Source: JBJMHZ01 sp045807125 (GTDB lineage Bacteria; Actinomycetota; Actinomycetes; JAWWOL01). Taken from it: a stretch of DNA of 64,000 nt. Numbering within the stretch: the first letter of the stretch is position 1; each line of letters begins with the position of its first letter. Below are positions 35,450 through 46,322 of this stretch, piece by piece. Location of the stretch: assembly GCA_045807125.1 (NCBI GenBank), contig JBJMHZ010000004.1, forward strand, positions 62,001-126,000. Reading direction: 5' to 3'. Both the position numbers and the translations under genes were made by a program. A model generated the notes under the pieces. The model had not been told where the DNA came from, did not search any database, and saw only the letters and a program-made list of their open reading frames with translations.

Positions 35450-36577
35450 ATGAGCGTTGGCACCGACCGACTGGCCGCCTGGGCCGGGACCATGCGCGGC
35501 CATCCCCGAGCGGACGGGCTCGTCGTCGCTCACCGCAGCGGCGAGGCTCCGGTCGTGGCGGCGCGCCGGCTCGACCGCGTCGCCCGCGAGGAGGCGGAGG
35601 ACCGCGCGCTCGCCGAGGGCGCGACGAGGGCGAGCGGCGCTGGTGATCGCGCCGTCCCCGAGGAGCCCGACCCCGAGCGCACCTGCTTCGAGCGCGATCG
35701 CGACCGCATCGTGCACTCCACCGCCTTCCGCCGGCTGTCCGGCAAGACGCAGGTGTTCGTCTTCCCGGCCGATCACATGCGCACCCGGCTCACCCATGCG
35801 CTCGAGGTCGCCCAGATCGCCACCGCCGTGGCGCGCGCCACCGGCCTCAACGTCGCGCTCGCCGAGGCGATCGCCCTCGGCCACGACTGCGGGCATGGCC
35901 CGGGTGGGCACGCCAGCGAGGACGCGTTCGCCGACTTCCTCAGCGACGGCTACGACCACGCGGTATGGGGCGCCGACGTCGTCCTCGCGCCGCTGAACCT
36001 CTGCCGGGAGACGCTCGACGGCATCCGCAACCACTCCTGGTCGCGGCCGGCGCCGGCCACCCCCGAGGGCGCCGTCGTCAGCTGGGCCGACCGCTGCGCC
36101 TACACCGCCCACGACCTCGAGGACGCGGCGGCGGCCGGCATCGCCTCGCCAGCCGAGATCCCGGCCGACGTCCGCGCGGTGATTGGGACGACCCGCTCCG
36201 AGCAGCTGGGCACCTTCGTCGGCGCGCTGATCAGCTGCATCCGCGAGACCGGCACGATCGGCATGTGGGACGACGTGGCGGCCGCCCTCGCCGGGCTGCG
36301 GGCCTTCAACCACGAGCGCATCTACAGCAGGCCCGACTCGCTGGTGCAGGCGGCGGCCGTGCAGGCCGTCCTGCGGGCGCTCGTCGAGCATTTCCTCCAG
36401 CGTCCCGACCGGCTGCCCGACGGGCCGGCCGCACCGGCCGGGACGCCGGGCGCGGTGCGCGCCGCGGTGACCTACGTCGGTGGCATGACCGACCGCTACG
36501 CGTTCACGACCGCGGTGCGCCTGCTGGGCTGGGACGAGCGCCGGGTGCCGGCCGGCATCGACCTGCACCGGGATTGA
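35450..36577 (+). CDS. dgt: Deoxyguanosinetriphosphate triphosphohydrolase-like protein
   Basis: 375 aa. It hydrolyses dNTPs to deoxynucleoside and triphosphate. The HD-domain metal site is RLTHALEVAQIATAVA with GHDCGHGPGGHASE, preceded by FRRLSGKTQVFVF, all characteristic of the dGTPase group. The N-terminal 75 residues vary and precede DPERTCFERDRDRIVHSTAFRR. ATG 35450 is supported by the leaderless -10. dgt commonly lies close to dnaG in actinobacteria; here two oxidoreductase/GNAT genes and an M23 gene intervene. Confidence 0.92.
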   Translation: MSVGTDRLAAWAGTMRGHPRADGLVVAHRSGEAPVVAARRLDRVAREEAEDRALAEGATRASGAGDRAVPEEPDPERTCFERDRDRIVHSTAFRRLSGKTQVFVFPADHMRTRLTHALEVAQIATAVARATGLNVALAEAIALGHDCGHGPGGHASEDAFADFLSDGYDHAVWGADVVLAPLNLCRETLDGIRNHSWSRPAPATPEGAVVSWADRCAYTAHDLEDAAAAGIASPAEIPADVRAVIGTTRSEQLGTFVGALISCIRETGTIGMWDDVAAALAGLRAFNHERIYSRPDSLVQAAAVQAVLRALVEHFLQRPDRLPDGPAAPAGTPGAVRAAVTYVGGMTDRYAFTTAVRLLGWDERRVPAGIDLHRD

Positions 36578-36704
36578 CCGGCCGCCCGGTCGGAGCCGGC
36601 GGAAGGCATCCACCGAACCTGGCGTTGCCCATCGCCGTGACCGGTGTTGGATGGCAGCAGCGGCATGGCGCGCGGCAGAGCGCGCGGGGCAGGAGGGGCA
36701 GGGG

Positions 36705-37940
36705 ATGAGCGAGGAGACGTTCGTCGTCGTCGGGGGCGGCCTGGCCGGTGCCAAGGCGGCCGAGACCTTGCGTCAGGAGGGCTTCGCCGGCCGGGTGGTC
36801 GTCCTCGGCGCGGAGCCGGACCGGCCGTACGACCGGCCACCGCTGTCCAAGGAGTTCATGAAGGGCGCCGCCGAGCGCGAGAAGGTCTTCCTGCACGACG
36901 AGGGCTGGTACGCCGAGCAGGACGTCGATCTCCGGACGGGGACCACGGTCTCGGCCATCGACCGGTCCGCGCACGAGGTCGTCCTGGGCGACGGCTCCCG
37001 CCAGCGCTACGACAAGCTGCTGATCGCGACCGGGTCGGAGCCGCGCCGGCTGCCGCTGCCGGGAGGCGACCTCGACGGGGTCCACTACCTGCGCACGCTG
37101 CCCGACGCCGAGCGCATCCGCGAGGCGCTCCAGCGGCAGGGCCGCGTCGTCGTGATCGGCGCCGGCTGGATCGGTCTCGAGATCTCCGCGGCCGCCCGGC
37201 ACCACGGCGCCGAGGTCGTCCTCGTCGAGCCGGAGCCCGTCCCGCTGTCACGGGTGCTCGGCCCCGAGCTGGGCGGGTTCTTCGCGTCGGTGCACCGCGA
37301 GAACGGAGTGGACCTGCGCCTCGGCACCGGGGTGAGCGAGATCCGCGGCAGCGGACGGGTCGAGGCCGTCGTGCTGAGCGACGGGACGGCGGTCGAGGCC
37401 GCCGACGTGATCGTCGGCATCGGGATCGCGCCACGGGTGGCGCTCGCGCAGGAGGCCGGCCTCGAGGTGAGCAACGGCATCGTGGTCGACGAGCTGCTCC
37501 GCACGGCCGACCCCGCCATCTGGGCCGCCGGCGACGTAATGAGCGCCTACCACCCGATGTATCGCCGCCGGCTGCGGGTTGAGCACTGGGCCAACGCGCT
37601 CAACGCCGGCCCGGCCGCGGCCCGCTCGATGCTCGGCAAGGGGGAGCCCTACGACCGCGTCCCGTACTTCTACAGCGACCAGTACGACGTCGGCATGGAG
37701 TACTCCGGCCTCGCCGAGGCCGGCCAGTACGACCAGGTCGTCTACCGGGGGGAGCTGGACAAGCGCGAGTTCGTGGCGTTCTGGTTGTCCGGTGGGCGGG
37801 TGCTGGCCGGGATGAACGTCAACGTCTGGGACGTCACCGGCCCTGTCCAGGCGCTCATCCGCTCCGGTGCGCCGGTCGACGTCGTGCGGCTCACCGACCA
37901 AGAGGTGCCGCTCGAGGAGCTCGCCGCGAGCGGCGGATGA
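36705..37940 (+). CDS. FAD/NAD(P)-dependent ferredoxin reductase-type oxidoreductase
   Basis: 411 aa. The N-terminal FAD-binding motif is FVVVGGGLAGAKAAETLRQEG, the NAD(P)H-binding motif is RVVVIGAGWIGLEISAAARHHGA, and the third FAD-contact block is AIWAAGDVMSAYHP. A reductase C-terminal domain follows (VAFWLSGGRVLAGMNVNVWDV). Such proteins pass electrons from NAD(P)H to ferredoxins for P450s or dioxygenases. ATG 36705 follows AGGAGG at 36691-36696. The GNAT gene overlaps its stop (ATGA). Confidence 0.92.
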   Translation: MSEETFVVVGGGLAGAKAAETLRQEGFAGRVVVLGAEPDRPYDRPPLSKEFMKGAAEREKVFLHDEGWYAEQDVDLRTGTTVSAIDRSAHEVVLGDGSRQRYDKLLIATGSEPRRLPLPGGDLDGVHYLRTLPDAERIREALQRQGRVVVIGAGWIGLEISAAARHHGAEVVLVEPEPVPLSRVLGPELGGFFASVHRENGVDLRLGTGVSEIRGSGRVEAVVLSDGTAVEAADVIVGIGIAPRVALAQEAGLEVSNGIVVDELLRTADPAIWAAGDVMSAYHPMYRRRLRVEHWANALNAGPAAARSMLGKGEPYDRVPYFYSDQYDVGMEYSGLAEAGQYDQVVYRGELDKREFVAFWLSGGRVLAGMNVNVWDVTGPVQALIRSGAPVDVVRLTDQEVPLEELAASGG

Positions 37941-38530
37941 GGTCGCTGCACCTTCGGCCGGCGACGATCGAGGAGATCCGCCCGCTGCGGGCGGCCGTGC
38001 TGCGCCCCGGCATGCCGTTCGAGGCCGCGGTGTGGCGGGGCGACGACGACCCCGGCGCGCTGCACGTCGCGGCCTGCTCGCCGGACGGTCCGGGCCGCCC
38101 GGGCGTGGTCGGCGTGGTGAGCCTGCTGCCGGCCGCCTACCCCGGCCCGGGCGGCGGCGAGCCTGGCAACGGGAACGGGGACGGCGCCCGGGACGACATC
38201 AGGGACGGCGCCGGGCCGCCGGTGGGCGCACCGGGCTACCAGCTGCGCGGCATGGCCGTCGCCACCGCGGCGCAGGGCCGGGGGATCGGTGCGGCGCTGC
38301 TGCGCGGTGCGCTCTACCTGCTCGCGGAGCGCGGCGCGCCGCTGGTGTGGTGCAACGCGCGGCTGGTGGTGGCCGGATTCTACGAGCGGGGCGGCTTCGT
38401 CCGCGACGGCGGCGAGCACGCGCTCGCGCCGCTCGGGATCGTGCACGTCCGGATGCACCGGCCGGTACCGGCCCGGCAGCAGGCTCAGCAGGCTCAGCAG
38501 TCGGCGCGGCAGGGCGGCACGTCGCCGTAG
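37937..38530 (+). CDS. GNAT family N-acetyltransferase
   Basis: 197 aa. Acetyl-CoA motif LRGMAVATAAQGRGIGAALLRGALYLL, followed by VWCNARLVVAGFYERGGFV. A Gly/Asp/Asn-rich insert occupies about residues 72-92, and the C-terminus is a Gln/Ala repeat tail (ARQQAQQAQQSARQ) encoded by a 9-bp tandem repeat near 38478-38500. It is translationally coupled to the reductase by ATGA and overlaps the convergent M23 gene by 37 bp. The substrate is unknown. Confidence 0.85.
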   Translation: MRSLHLRPATIEEIRPLRAAVLRPGMPFEAAVWRGDDDPGALHVAACSPDGPGRPGVVGVVSLLPAAYPGPGGGEPGNGNGDGARDDIRDGAGPPVGAPGYQLRGMAVATAAQGRGIGAALLRGALYLLAERGAPLVWCNARLVVAGFYERGGFVRDGGEHALAPLGIVHVRMHRPVPARQQAQQAQQSARQGGTSP

Positions 38531-39375
38531 CGGGCGTGCGCGGCGGCGACCGCCGACCGCGGCGACATGTCGCCGCCGCTCCGCCACGAGCTCAGGTAGG
38601 CGTACGGCGAGACCATGCCGCGGCGCACCCACCAGACGCCGGCCCGGGTCGGCCACGAGATCCCGAAGTGCACGTGGGTGCCGACGTACTTGGCGTCGCC
38701 GGTCTTGCCCACCCGGCCGAGGAGCTGGCCGGCGTGCACGTGCGCGCCGGGCGCGATGCCGGAGGCGATGGCCGACAGGTGCGAGCCGTAGTAGCGGACG
38801 CCGTCCGCGCCCACGATCGACACCGACAGCCCGCCGCGGGTGGCGCCGTCGTTGATCTTCGGGTCCCAGTGGTCGCTGGAGCTCACCTCGTCGACCGTGC
38901 CGGAGACGACGGCCACGAACGCGCAGCCCTGCGCGGCGAAGACGTCGGTCGCCGGGTAGTCGTGGTGGCTCGACCCGTAGCTCACCGAGCAACCGACCAC
39001 CGGGAACCGGTAGTCGCGGCTGCTCGGCGGCGCGGTGGCGGTCGAGATCGGCACGGTGGGCCTGGACGAGACGGTGGGCGACGGCGAGGGGCGCGGCGGC
39101 GAGCTGGCGGGCCGGGGCGCCGTGGTCGCCGGGACGGGCTTCGGCGAGGTGACCACCGGCCGCGGCCGGTGCGCCTTGCGCGGACGGGCGCTCGGGCTGG
39201 CGGGCGCGACAGGGGGCGTCGTGGTCGCCACGGCGGTCGTTGCGGGCGGCGCAGTCGACCGGTCGGCGGCGGACGGTGCGGCGGCGCCGCCTCCGCAGGC
39301 GGCCAGGCCGGTCGAGAGGGCGACCGCGAGCGCGGCGGGCAGCAGGCGGCCGGTCAGGGCCGGGTCGAAGCGCAC
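38494..39375 (-). CDS. M23 family metallopeptidase lipoprotein
   Basis: 293 aa. The N-terminal signal ends in a lipobox (STGLAACGGG), followed by about 85 residues rich in Pro/Ser/Thr/Ala as a wall-spanning spacer. The LytM/M23 domain holds SSHHDYPATDVFAAQG and GTHVHFGISWPTR, giving the HxxxD and HxH zinc ligands. It would cleave peptidoglycan stem or bridge peptides. The start is GTG 39375. The protein ends with a pair of cysteines (PPCRADC). Confidence 0.9.
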   Translation of the reverse strand: MRFDPALTGRLLPAALAVALSTGLAACGGGAAAPSAADRSTAPPATTAVATTTPPVAPASPSARPRKAHRPRPVVTSPKPVPATTAPRPASSPPRPSPSPTVSSRPTVPISTATAPPSSRDYRFPVVGCSVSYGSSHHDYPATDVFAAQGCAFVAVVSGTVDEVSSSDHWDPKINDGATRGGLSVSIVGADGVRYYGSHLSAIASGIAPGAHVHAGQLLGRVGKTGDAKYVGTHVHFGISWPTRAGVWWVRRGMVSPYAYLSSWRSGGDMSPRSAVAAAHARYGDVPPCRADC

Positions 39376-39452
39376 GATGAGTCATCGTACGGGGCAAGCC
39401 CGGACTGAACCGGGTGATTCGCGAGAGCTCCGGCCGTGTCGGGAGGGCAACC

Positions 39453-39458
39453 TATACT
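39453..39458 (+). promoter_or_regulatory. -10 box TATACT of the dnaG promoter
   Basis: TATACT about 105 bp upstream of the dnaG start; no clear -35. Confidence 0.5.
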
Positions 39459-39564
39459 CGTACGGCACGCGCTTCGCCTTCCCCGCGATCGATCGACGGG
39501 CGCGCGCCCGTGCCTGGTGGTCCGATCATGTCGCCGACAGCGTTGGGGAGGTGCTCGCCGGCAG

Positions 39565-41481
39565 ATGCCCCCCTCACTGCCAGCTCAGAGCCCTGCCACC
39601 GGATCGTCCGGGCGCGGTGGCCGGCTCCGCGACGACGACATCGCGCTCGTGCGCGAGCGGGCGGCCATCGCCGAGGTGGTGGGCGATCACCTCCAGCTGC
39701 GCGCCGCCGGCAGCGGCCGGCTGAAGGGGCTCTGCCCCTTCCACGACGAGAAGACGCCGTCCTTCCACGTCAACCCCGACCAGGGCTTCTACCACTGCTT
39801 CGGCTGCGGCGCCGGTGGCGACGTCATCCGGTTCGTCCAGGAGATCGAGCACCTCACGTTCCGGGAGTCCGTCGAGCAGCTCGCCGCCCGCTTCGGGGTC
39901 GAGCTGCGCTACGAGCAGGGCGGCGCGTCGCCGCGCGGCGAGCGCTCGCAGCGCCAGCGGCTGCTCCAGGCCAACGCGGCCGCCGCCGCGTTCTACGCGG
40001 AGCGGCTGGCCACCGACCCCGAGGGCCGCCCGGCCCGCGAGGAGCTCGCCAAGCGGGGCTTCGACCAGGCTGCCGCCGAGACGTTCGGCTGCGGCTACGC
40101 CCCGCGTGGCTGGGACGTCGCGCTGCGCCACCTCCTCGGCCGCGGCTTCACGATCGACGAGCTCCGCGCCGCCGGGCTGGTCGCCGAGGGCCGGCGTGGG
40201 CCGGTCGACCGGTTCCGCGGGCGCCTGCTGTGGCCGATCGCCGACATCGCCGGCGACGTGATCGCCTTCGGCGCCCGCAAGCTCTACGACGACGATCCGC
40301 AGTCGAAGTACGTGAACACCCCCGAGACGGTCCTCTACAAGAAGAGCCACGTCCTCTACGGGCTGCACCTCGCCAAGCGGGAGATCGCCAGGCGGATGCA
40401 GGCCGTGGTCGTCGAGGGCTACACCGACGTGATGGCCTGCCACCTCGCCGGCGTGCCCACGGCGGTGGCCACCTGTGGAACGGCGTTCGGCGACGACCAC
40501 ATCCGGCTGCTGCGCCGGCTGCTGATGGACCAGGACGAGTTCAGAGGGGAGGTGATCTTCACGTTCGACGGTGACGCGGCGGGGCGGAACGCGGCGCTCA
40601 AGGCCTTCGCCGACGAGCAGAAGTTCATCACCCAGACGTTCGTCTCGGTGGAGCAGGGCGGCCTCGACCCGTGCGACCTGCGGATGGCGCGCGGCGACGC
40701 GGCCGTCCGCGACCTCGTGGCCGCGCGCATCCCGCTGTCCGCGTTCGCGATCCGCAACGCGATCGACGGCTACGACCTCGAGACCGCCGAGGGCCGTACG
40801 TCTGCCACGCGGGCCGGCATGGCGATCGTCCAGCAGCTCAAGGACGTCTCGCTCCGCATCGACTACGCCCGCCGCCTCGCCGGGTGGCTGGGGCTGCCCG
40901 ACCCCGACGAGCTGGTCGTCGAGGCGCGCGGCGGGGTCGCCGACGTGAGGCGCCGCGGAGCTCAGCTCAAGCAGTCCGGGCGGGCCGAGCCGACGCGCCC
41001 TGACCCGCACGACCCGCACCTGCTGGTCGAGCGCGAGGTGCTGAAGGTCGCGCTGCAGCGACCGGCGCTCGCCGGGCCGGTCTTCGACGTGCTCGGTGCC
41101 GACAGCTTCACCGCGCCGGGCTACCGGGCGGTCCGGGAGGCGATCGCGGCCGCCGGTGGCTGCGCGCTGGCCGACGGCACGCCGGCATGGGCCAACCGCG
41201 TTGCCGAGCTGGCCGCCGGCCCGGTGGTCCACGGCCTGGTGACCGAGCTCGCCGTGGAGCCGCCGCTCTCCGACCGCGAGCTGGACGAGCGCTACGTCGC
41301 CGCCCAGCTCGCCCGGCTGCAGGAGATCGGCGTCACTCGACGTACCGTGGAGGTGAAGTCGAGGCTCCAGCGCCTGAACCCGCTGGAGGCGCCTGACGAC
41401 TACAACCGGCTGGCTGGTGAGCTGTTCGCGCTCGAGCAGTATCGCCGTGCCCTCCGGGAGCAAGCGATCGGTGCGCTGTGA
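39565..41481 (+). CDS. dnaG: DNA primase
   Basis: 638 aa. It synthesises RNA primers at the replication fork. The N-terminal zinc-binding domain has CPFHDEKTPSFHVNPDQGFYHCFGCGAGGD (CHC2-type, given in parts), the TOPRIM core carries VVVEGYTDVMACHLAG and FTFDGDAAGRNAAL, and the C-terminal DnaB-binding region follows with LQRPALAGPVFDVLG. A GGGGAGG site lies 13 bases before ATG 39565, a little distant. sigA follows 79 bp downstream, as in the macromolecular-synthesis operon. Confidence 0.96.
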   Translation: MPPSLPAQSPATGSSGRGGRLRDDDIALVRERAAIAEVVGDHLQLRAAGSGRLKGLCPFHDEKTPSFHVNPDQGFYHCFGCGAGGDVIRFVQEIEHLTFRESVEQLAARFGVELRYEQGGASPRGERSQRQRLLQANAAAAAFYAERLATDPEGRPAREELAKRGFDQAAAETFGCGYAPRGWDVALRHLLGRGFTIDELRAAGLVAEGRRGPVDRFRGRLLWPIADIAGDVIAFGARKLYDDDPQSKYVNTPETVLYKKSHVLYGLHLAKREIARRMQAVVVEGYTDVMACHLAGVPTAVATCGTAFGDDHIRLLRRLLMDQDEFRGEVIFTFDGDAAGRNAALKAFADEQKFITQTFVSVEQGGLDPCDLRMARGDAAVRDLVAARIPLSAFAIRNAIDGYDLETAEGRTSATRAGMAIVQQLKDVSLRIDYARRLAGWLGLPDPDELVVEARGGVADVRRRGAQLKQSGRAEPTRPDPHDPHLLVEREVLKVALQRPALAGPVFDVLGADSFTAPGYRAVREAIAAAGGCALADGTPAWANRVAELAAGPVVHGLVTELAVEPPLSDRELDERYVAAQLARLQEIGVTRRTVEVKSRLQRLNPLEAPDDYNRLAGELFALEQYRRALREQAIGAL

Positions 41482-41560
41482 ACGGATCAGTGGGCAAGCA
41501 GGCCCTCGGCGGGCGACACTCGTTGGAGCCGACTGCCTCAGAATCGAGAGCAAGGACCAG

Positions 41561-42730
<1,170 letters not shown>

Positions 42731-42752
42731 GCCGCGGGCCGTCCGGCGCGGC
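42731..42752. terminator. Weak terminator-like hairpin after sigA
   Basis: GCCGCG (42731-42736) and CGCGGC (42747-42752) with a 10-base loop, followed by TTGG, between convergent sigA and the MFS gene. Confidence 0.35.
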
Positions 42753-42757
42753 TTGGA

Positions 42758-44137
42758 TCACGGCGTGCCGGGCTCGCCGCGCAGCTCGGCGGCGAGCATG
42801 ACGGACTCCTGCGACCCGATCGCGTGGTCGAGGAGCGCGCCGGGCACGTTGGCGGCCTCCTTCTTGGCCTTCGCCGCGGTGAGATAGCGCTCGCCGTGGC
42901 GGATCGGGCTGGCCGCGAACGCGGCCGCGATCGCCGCCGTGAGCAGCCCCATGCCGGCGTAGACGAGCTGCACGTCGCCGGTCGCGTTGATCACCGCAGC
43001 CCCGGCGAGCGCGCCGAGCGGGATCGCCGACCAGGCGAGGACGCCGGCGATGCTCATGATCCGCCCGAGCATGTGATTGGGGACGATCGCCTGGCGCAGC
43101 GCGCCGGTGTTGATGTTGAGCAGCAGGCCGAACCCGTTGTTCGCCGCCCAGAGCGGGACGGCCAGCCAGAACCACGGCGAGTACGCCATGCCGGCCAGCG
43201 CCAGCCCCGAGACGATCAGCGCCCCGAGCGCGACGACGGGGAACGACATCCGCCGGCGCAGCCGGCTCGCGGACAGGCCGACGACGACCACGCCGGCCGA
43301 CCCGGCCGCGAACAGCAGGGCCACCTGCTGGTCGGAGGCCCCGTAGACCTGCTTGGCGAAGAGCACCAGCTGGGTGTAGGCGCTCGAGCCCACGAAGTTG
43401 ATGAGCGCCATCATGATCGAGATCGTCCGCAGGACCGGGTTCCGCCAGACGTAGCGCAGGCCCTCGCGCACGTCGCGGAGAAGGCCACGCAGCACCGAGC
43501 CGCCGGCCGGCTCGATCGGGCGGTCGGGCTCGACGGCGTTGAAGCTGCCGCGGACGGCGCAGAGCGTCAGCGCCGACAGGACGAATGTCGCTGCGTCGAT
43601 GAAGAGCAGGTCGGCCGTCGCCATGAGCGCGACCAGGGCGCCGGCCAGCACCGGCCCCAGCACCTGCCCAGCCTGGTTGCAGGACATGATGCGGCCGTTG
43701 GCGGCCACCAGGTCGTCGGTGCGGACCAGGCTCGGGATGGCCGCGAACTCGCCGGCGTCGAACAGGATGCCGAGCGTGGACTGCACGAAGCCGACGGCGT
43801 AGATGTGCTCGACGCGCAGCTCGCCGAGCAGGAAGAGCACGGGCAGGACCGCGATGACGAGGCCACGCAGCAGGTCGACGCTGATCATCATCCGCTTGCG
43901 GTCGACCCGGTCGACCACGGCGCCGAGGATGAGCCCGAACAGCAGGTAGGGGACGAACTCGGCCGCCATCGTGAGCGCGAGGTTGGTCGCCGAGTGGGTC
44001 AGCTTGAAGACGAGCAGCGGCAGCGCGAACGTGGTGAACGACGTGCCGAGCTGCGACACGACCTGGCCGGTGAAGTACAGCCAGAAGTCGCGCCCTAGCG
44101 TGCGTCGCTGCGGGGGAGCGGCCGGAGCGTCCGTCAT
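42758..44137 (-). CDS. MFS exporter (EntS/MFS_3-like)
   Basis: 459 aa with 12 predicted membrane helices. The opening RDFWLYFTGQVVSQLGTSFTTFALPLLVF and the motif A-like GAVVDRVDRKRMMISVDLLRG are typical of the EntS/MefA group of drug and siderophore exporters. A second copy of motif A occurs near residue 280 (VVVGLSASRLRRRMSF). The C-terminal 40 residues are cytosolic and charged. The transported compound is unknown; no regulator is adjacent. Confidence 0.88.
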   Translation of the reverse strand: MTDAPAAPPQRRTLGRDFWLYFTGQVVSQLGTSFTTFALPLLVFKLTHSATNLALTMAAEFVPYLLFGLILGAVVDRVDRKRMMISVDLLRGLVIAVLPVLFLLGELRVEHIYAVGFVQSTLGILFDAGEFAAIPSLVRTDDLVAANGRIMSCNQAGQVLGPVLAGALVALMATADLLFIDAATFVLSALTLCAVRGSFNAVEPDRPIEPAGGSVLRGLLRDVREGLRYVWRNPVLRTISIMMALINFVGSSAYTQLVLFAKQVYGASDQQVALLFAAGSAGVVVVGLSASRLRRRMSFPVVALGALIVSGLALAGMAYSPWFWLAVPLWAANNGFGLLLNINTGALRQAIVPNHMLGRIMSIAGVLAWSAIPLGALAGAAVINATGDVQLVYAGMGLLTAAIAAAFAASPIRHGERYLTAAKAKKEAANVPGALLDHAIGSQESVMLAAELRGEPGTP

Positions 44138-44216
44138 GGCACCCGACTGTGCCAGTCCGGTACGACGGTTCGCGAGCGATTTGCGGGTCGTGTCGCCGAT
44201 CTGTGGATCGTTCAGC

Positions 44217-45815
44217 TCAGAACCGGCTGGCCGCCGCAGCGGTGAACGGCGCCGTGCTGATCGGGTTGCCGGCGAGGTCGGTGAGCGCGGCCGCCGGGGC
44301 GTAGCTCGGCGTGCCGGCGACGACCCCCGTCCTGAGGTTGCCCAGCGCGCTGGGCTGACCCACCATGATCGTGAGCGTGCCGGCGCCGTCCCAGCTGATC
44401 GTCGACTTGTTGCCGCCGCTGCCGCCGTAGGTGGTCGTGGCGCTCACGTAATCGGCGCCCAGCGAGATCGTGCCCACGCTGACCGTGCACGTGCTCGAGC
44501 TCACCGTCAGGGCGTCGTTGGCGCCCGCGTCGGTGATCGTCACGGTGACCGCGTTGTTGGCGTTGATCACCTGCGCGCCGGTGGCCGGCCAGGTGGAGCA
44601 GAGCTTCGAGCCGTCCAGCGTCTCGGAGAACGTCACGGTGACCGTGTCGTTGTTGTCGGCGTGCCCAGCGGTGGCGCCACCGTTGCCGTCAGCGAGCGCG
44701 AGGCTCGTGACGGTGGGGGCGATCGCGTCGACCTTGGCCACGTTGGCCGAGACGTACGTCGTTTGGTTGCCGACGTTGTCGGAGACCAGCGCGCGGTACT
44801 GGTAGCACGTGCCGCTCGCCACGCTGGTGTCCGCACCACCCGAGAGCGTCACGGTGGCGAAGCCGCCGAACGCACCGCAGGTGCCGGTCGTCAGCGATGC
44901 CGTTGCGCGCTGCACCGTGACGGACGCGGCGTTGACGCCCGAGCCGCCGTCGGTGCCCGTTGCGACGGTGACGGGGACCGAGGCCGTCCGGTAGTAGCCG
45001 TCGGCGTAGGAGATCGAGCCGCCGGCCGGTGCGGTCGTGTCGCTGGCGAACGTGACCGTCGCGCCGGCGGCGTTGCCGGCGAGGTCGGCACCGGTCACGA
45101 CGTACGCGGCCGGGTTCGCGGGCGCAGCCGTCCACGACAGCGCGGTGGAGACGTACGGACCGCCGGCGGGCGTGGAGACGGTCTCGGCGGCGTGCGTCCA
45201 GCCTGCGGCTGCGAGGGCGGGGAAGCCAGCGGAGGCCGGGCCGGATCCGGTGTCGGCGACCGCGTCGACGAGCTTCACCGAGCCCGCGACCGAGCCGCGG
45301 TAGTAGAGCGAGTACGCCGCACCCGAGCCGGTGAGGTAGGAGCCACCGCCCGAGGCCGCGGTGAGCGACAGCGCGTTGGTGGGCGGGGTCGTGTCGGTTC
45401 CCGGGACGGCGACGCTCGTGGTGGCCGGATCGAACGACTCCCAGTTGGCGCCGCCCGTCGTGTAGCGGGCGTACACCGAGTACGCGTTGGTCTGCCCGAC
45501 GGCCGGTGCGGTGTCGTGGCAGCTTCCGGTGGTGCCGGTGATGGTGCACACCGTGGCGACGGTCGCGCCGGGTGCGGTACGGGCCACCCGGTAGCCGGTC
45601 GGCGTGAGTCCGCTCGCCGGCGCTGCCGTGACGTTGATGGTGACGTCGGTGGCGATGACGCCGGACGTCGAGATGGTCGGCGTGCCGAGGACGCTCGCGC
45701 TCGCCGAGCCGGTGGCGTTGCTGGAGCCGACGCTCCAGTACGCCCAGGCGGGAGTGGCCACGCCCATGGCGGCGACCGCGCAGGCGGTGACGACGAGGAT
45801 CGGTCGGCGCTTCAT
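44217..45815 (-). CDS. Secreted Ig-like repeat protein
   Basis: 532 aa. The N-terminal signal segment (MKRRPILVVTACAVAAMGVATPAWA) is followed at once by YWSVGSSNATGSASA, the W-S motif shared with its upstream neighbours. The body has fibronectin/Ig-like beta domains (VTINVTAAPASGLTPTGYRV; DTTAPAGGSISYADGYYRTASVPVTV), the latter of the same kind as repeats in the giant protein at 50.5-57.4 kb. Several Cys may form disulfides. Its ATG overlaps the stop of the upstream gene (TGATG). It probably lies on the cell surface; ligand unknown. Confidence 0.75.
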   Translation of the reverse strand: MKRRPILVVTACAVAAMGVATPAWAYWSVGSSNATGSASASVLGTPTISTSGVIATDVTINVTAAPASGLTPTGYRVARTAPGATVATVCTITGTTGSCHDTAPAVGQTNAYSVYARYTTGGANWESFDPATTSVAVPGTDTTPPTNALSLTAASGGGSYLTGSGAAYSLYYRGSVAGSVKLVDAVADTGSGPASAGFPALAAAGWTHAAETVSTPAGGPYVSTALSWTAAPANPAAYVVTGADLAGNAAGATVTFASDTTAPAGGSISYADGYYRTASVPVTVATGTDGGSGVNAASVTVQRATASLTTGTCGAFGGFATVTLSGGADTSVASGTCYQYRALVSDNVGNQTTYVSANVAKVDAIAPTVTSLALADGNGGATAGHADNNDTVTVTFSETLDGSKLCSTWPATGAQVINANNAVTVTITDAGANDALTVSSSTCTVSVGTISLGADYVSATTTYGGSGGNKSTISWDGAGTLTIMVGQPSALGNLRTGVVAGTPSYAPAAALTDLAGNPISTAPFTAAAASRF

Positions 45816-46321
45816 CAGCTGTGCCCCGCCAACGTCACCGGAATGGTGAAGGTCGCGCCCTGGCAGCCGCTGCTCGCGCCGGCGCCCAGGCTGACCGCGC
45901 CCGCGATCGTGGTGGCGCCCGTCGTGCCGCCGGCGGGAACGACCAGCCCGGCCCAGCCGACGGGCGTGGTCACCGTCAGCGGCGGGCTGGTGCACGTGCC
46001 CTTGGCGCCGCTGACCACGATGGACCGCGAGGAGTCGAGGGCGATCGCGGTCACCGTGACGGCGATGCTGCCGGGGTTGGCCACCTTGAGCGACAGCGCG
46101 GCCGCCGTGCCACCCGGCACCAGCGCCGCACCGGTCGCGACGGTCGCCGTCGTCGTCAATGCGGCGAGGCCGGCCGCCGACGAGGCGCCGCCGGCGCCCG
46201 TGCCGGAGCTTGCCCACCGCGCGGTCGCCGTGCCGGCGAGCGCCAGCGACGCGAGAGCCCCGGCGCCCACCGCCAGCCAGCGGTGGCTGCGTCGGCGCGA
46301 GTGCCGGGCGTGGGAGGCCAT
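45815..46321 (-). CDS. Small exported protein with W-S and CQGA motifs
   Basis: 168 aa. A basic N-terminus and signal-like hydrophobic segment (WLAVGAGALASLALAGTATA) end at RWASSGTGAGG, resembling the SipW-dependent-type signal context. A beta-rich domain follows with two Cys, one at GTCTSPP and one in the C-terminal SGCQGATFTIPVTLAG. The last motif is shared with the genes at 46323 and 47538. It may be a subunit of a surface fibre or matrix. No peptidase gene is visible nearby. Confidence 0.65.
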   Translation of the reverse strand: MASHARHSRRRSHRWLAVGAGALASLALAGTATARWASSGTGAGGASSAAGLAALTTTATVATGAALVPGGTAAALSLKVANPGSIAVTVTAIALDSSRSIVVSGAKGTCTSPPLTVTTPVGWAGLVVPAGGTTGATTIAGAVSLGAGASSGCQGATFTIPVTLAGHS

Positions 46322-46322
46322 G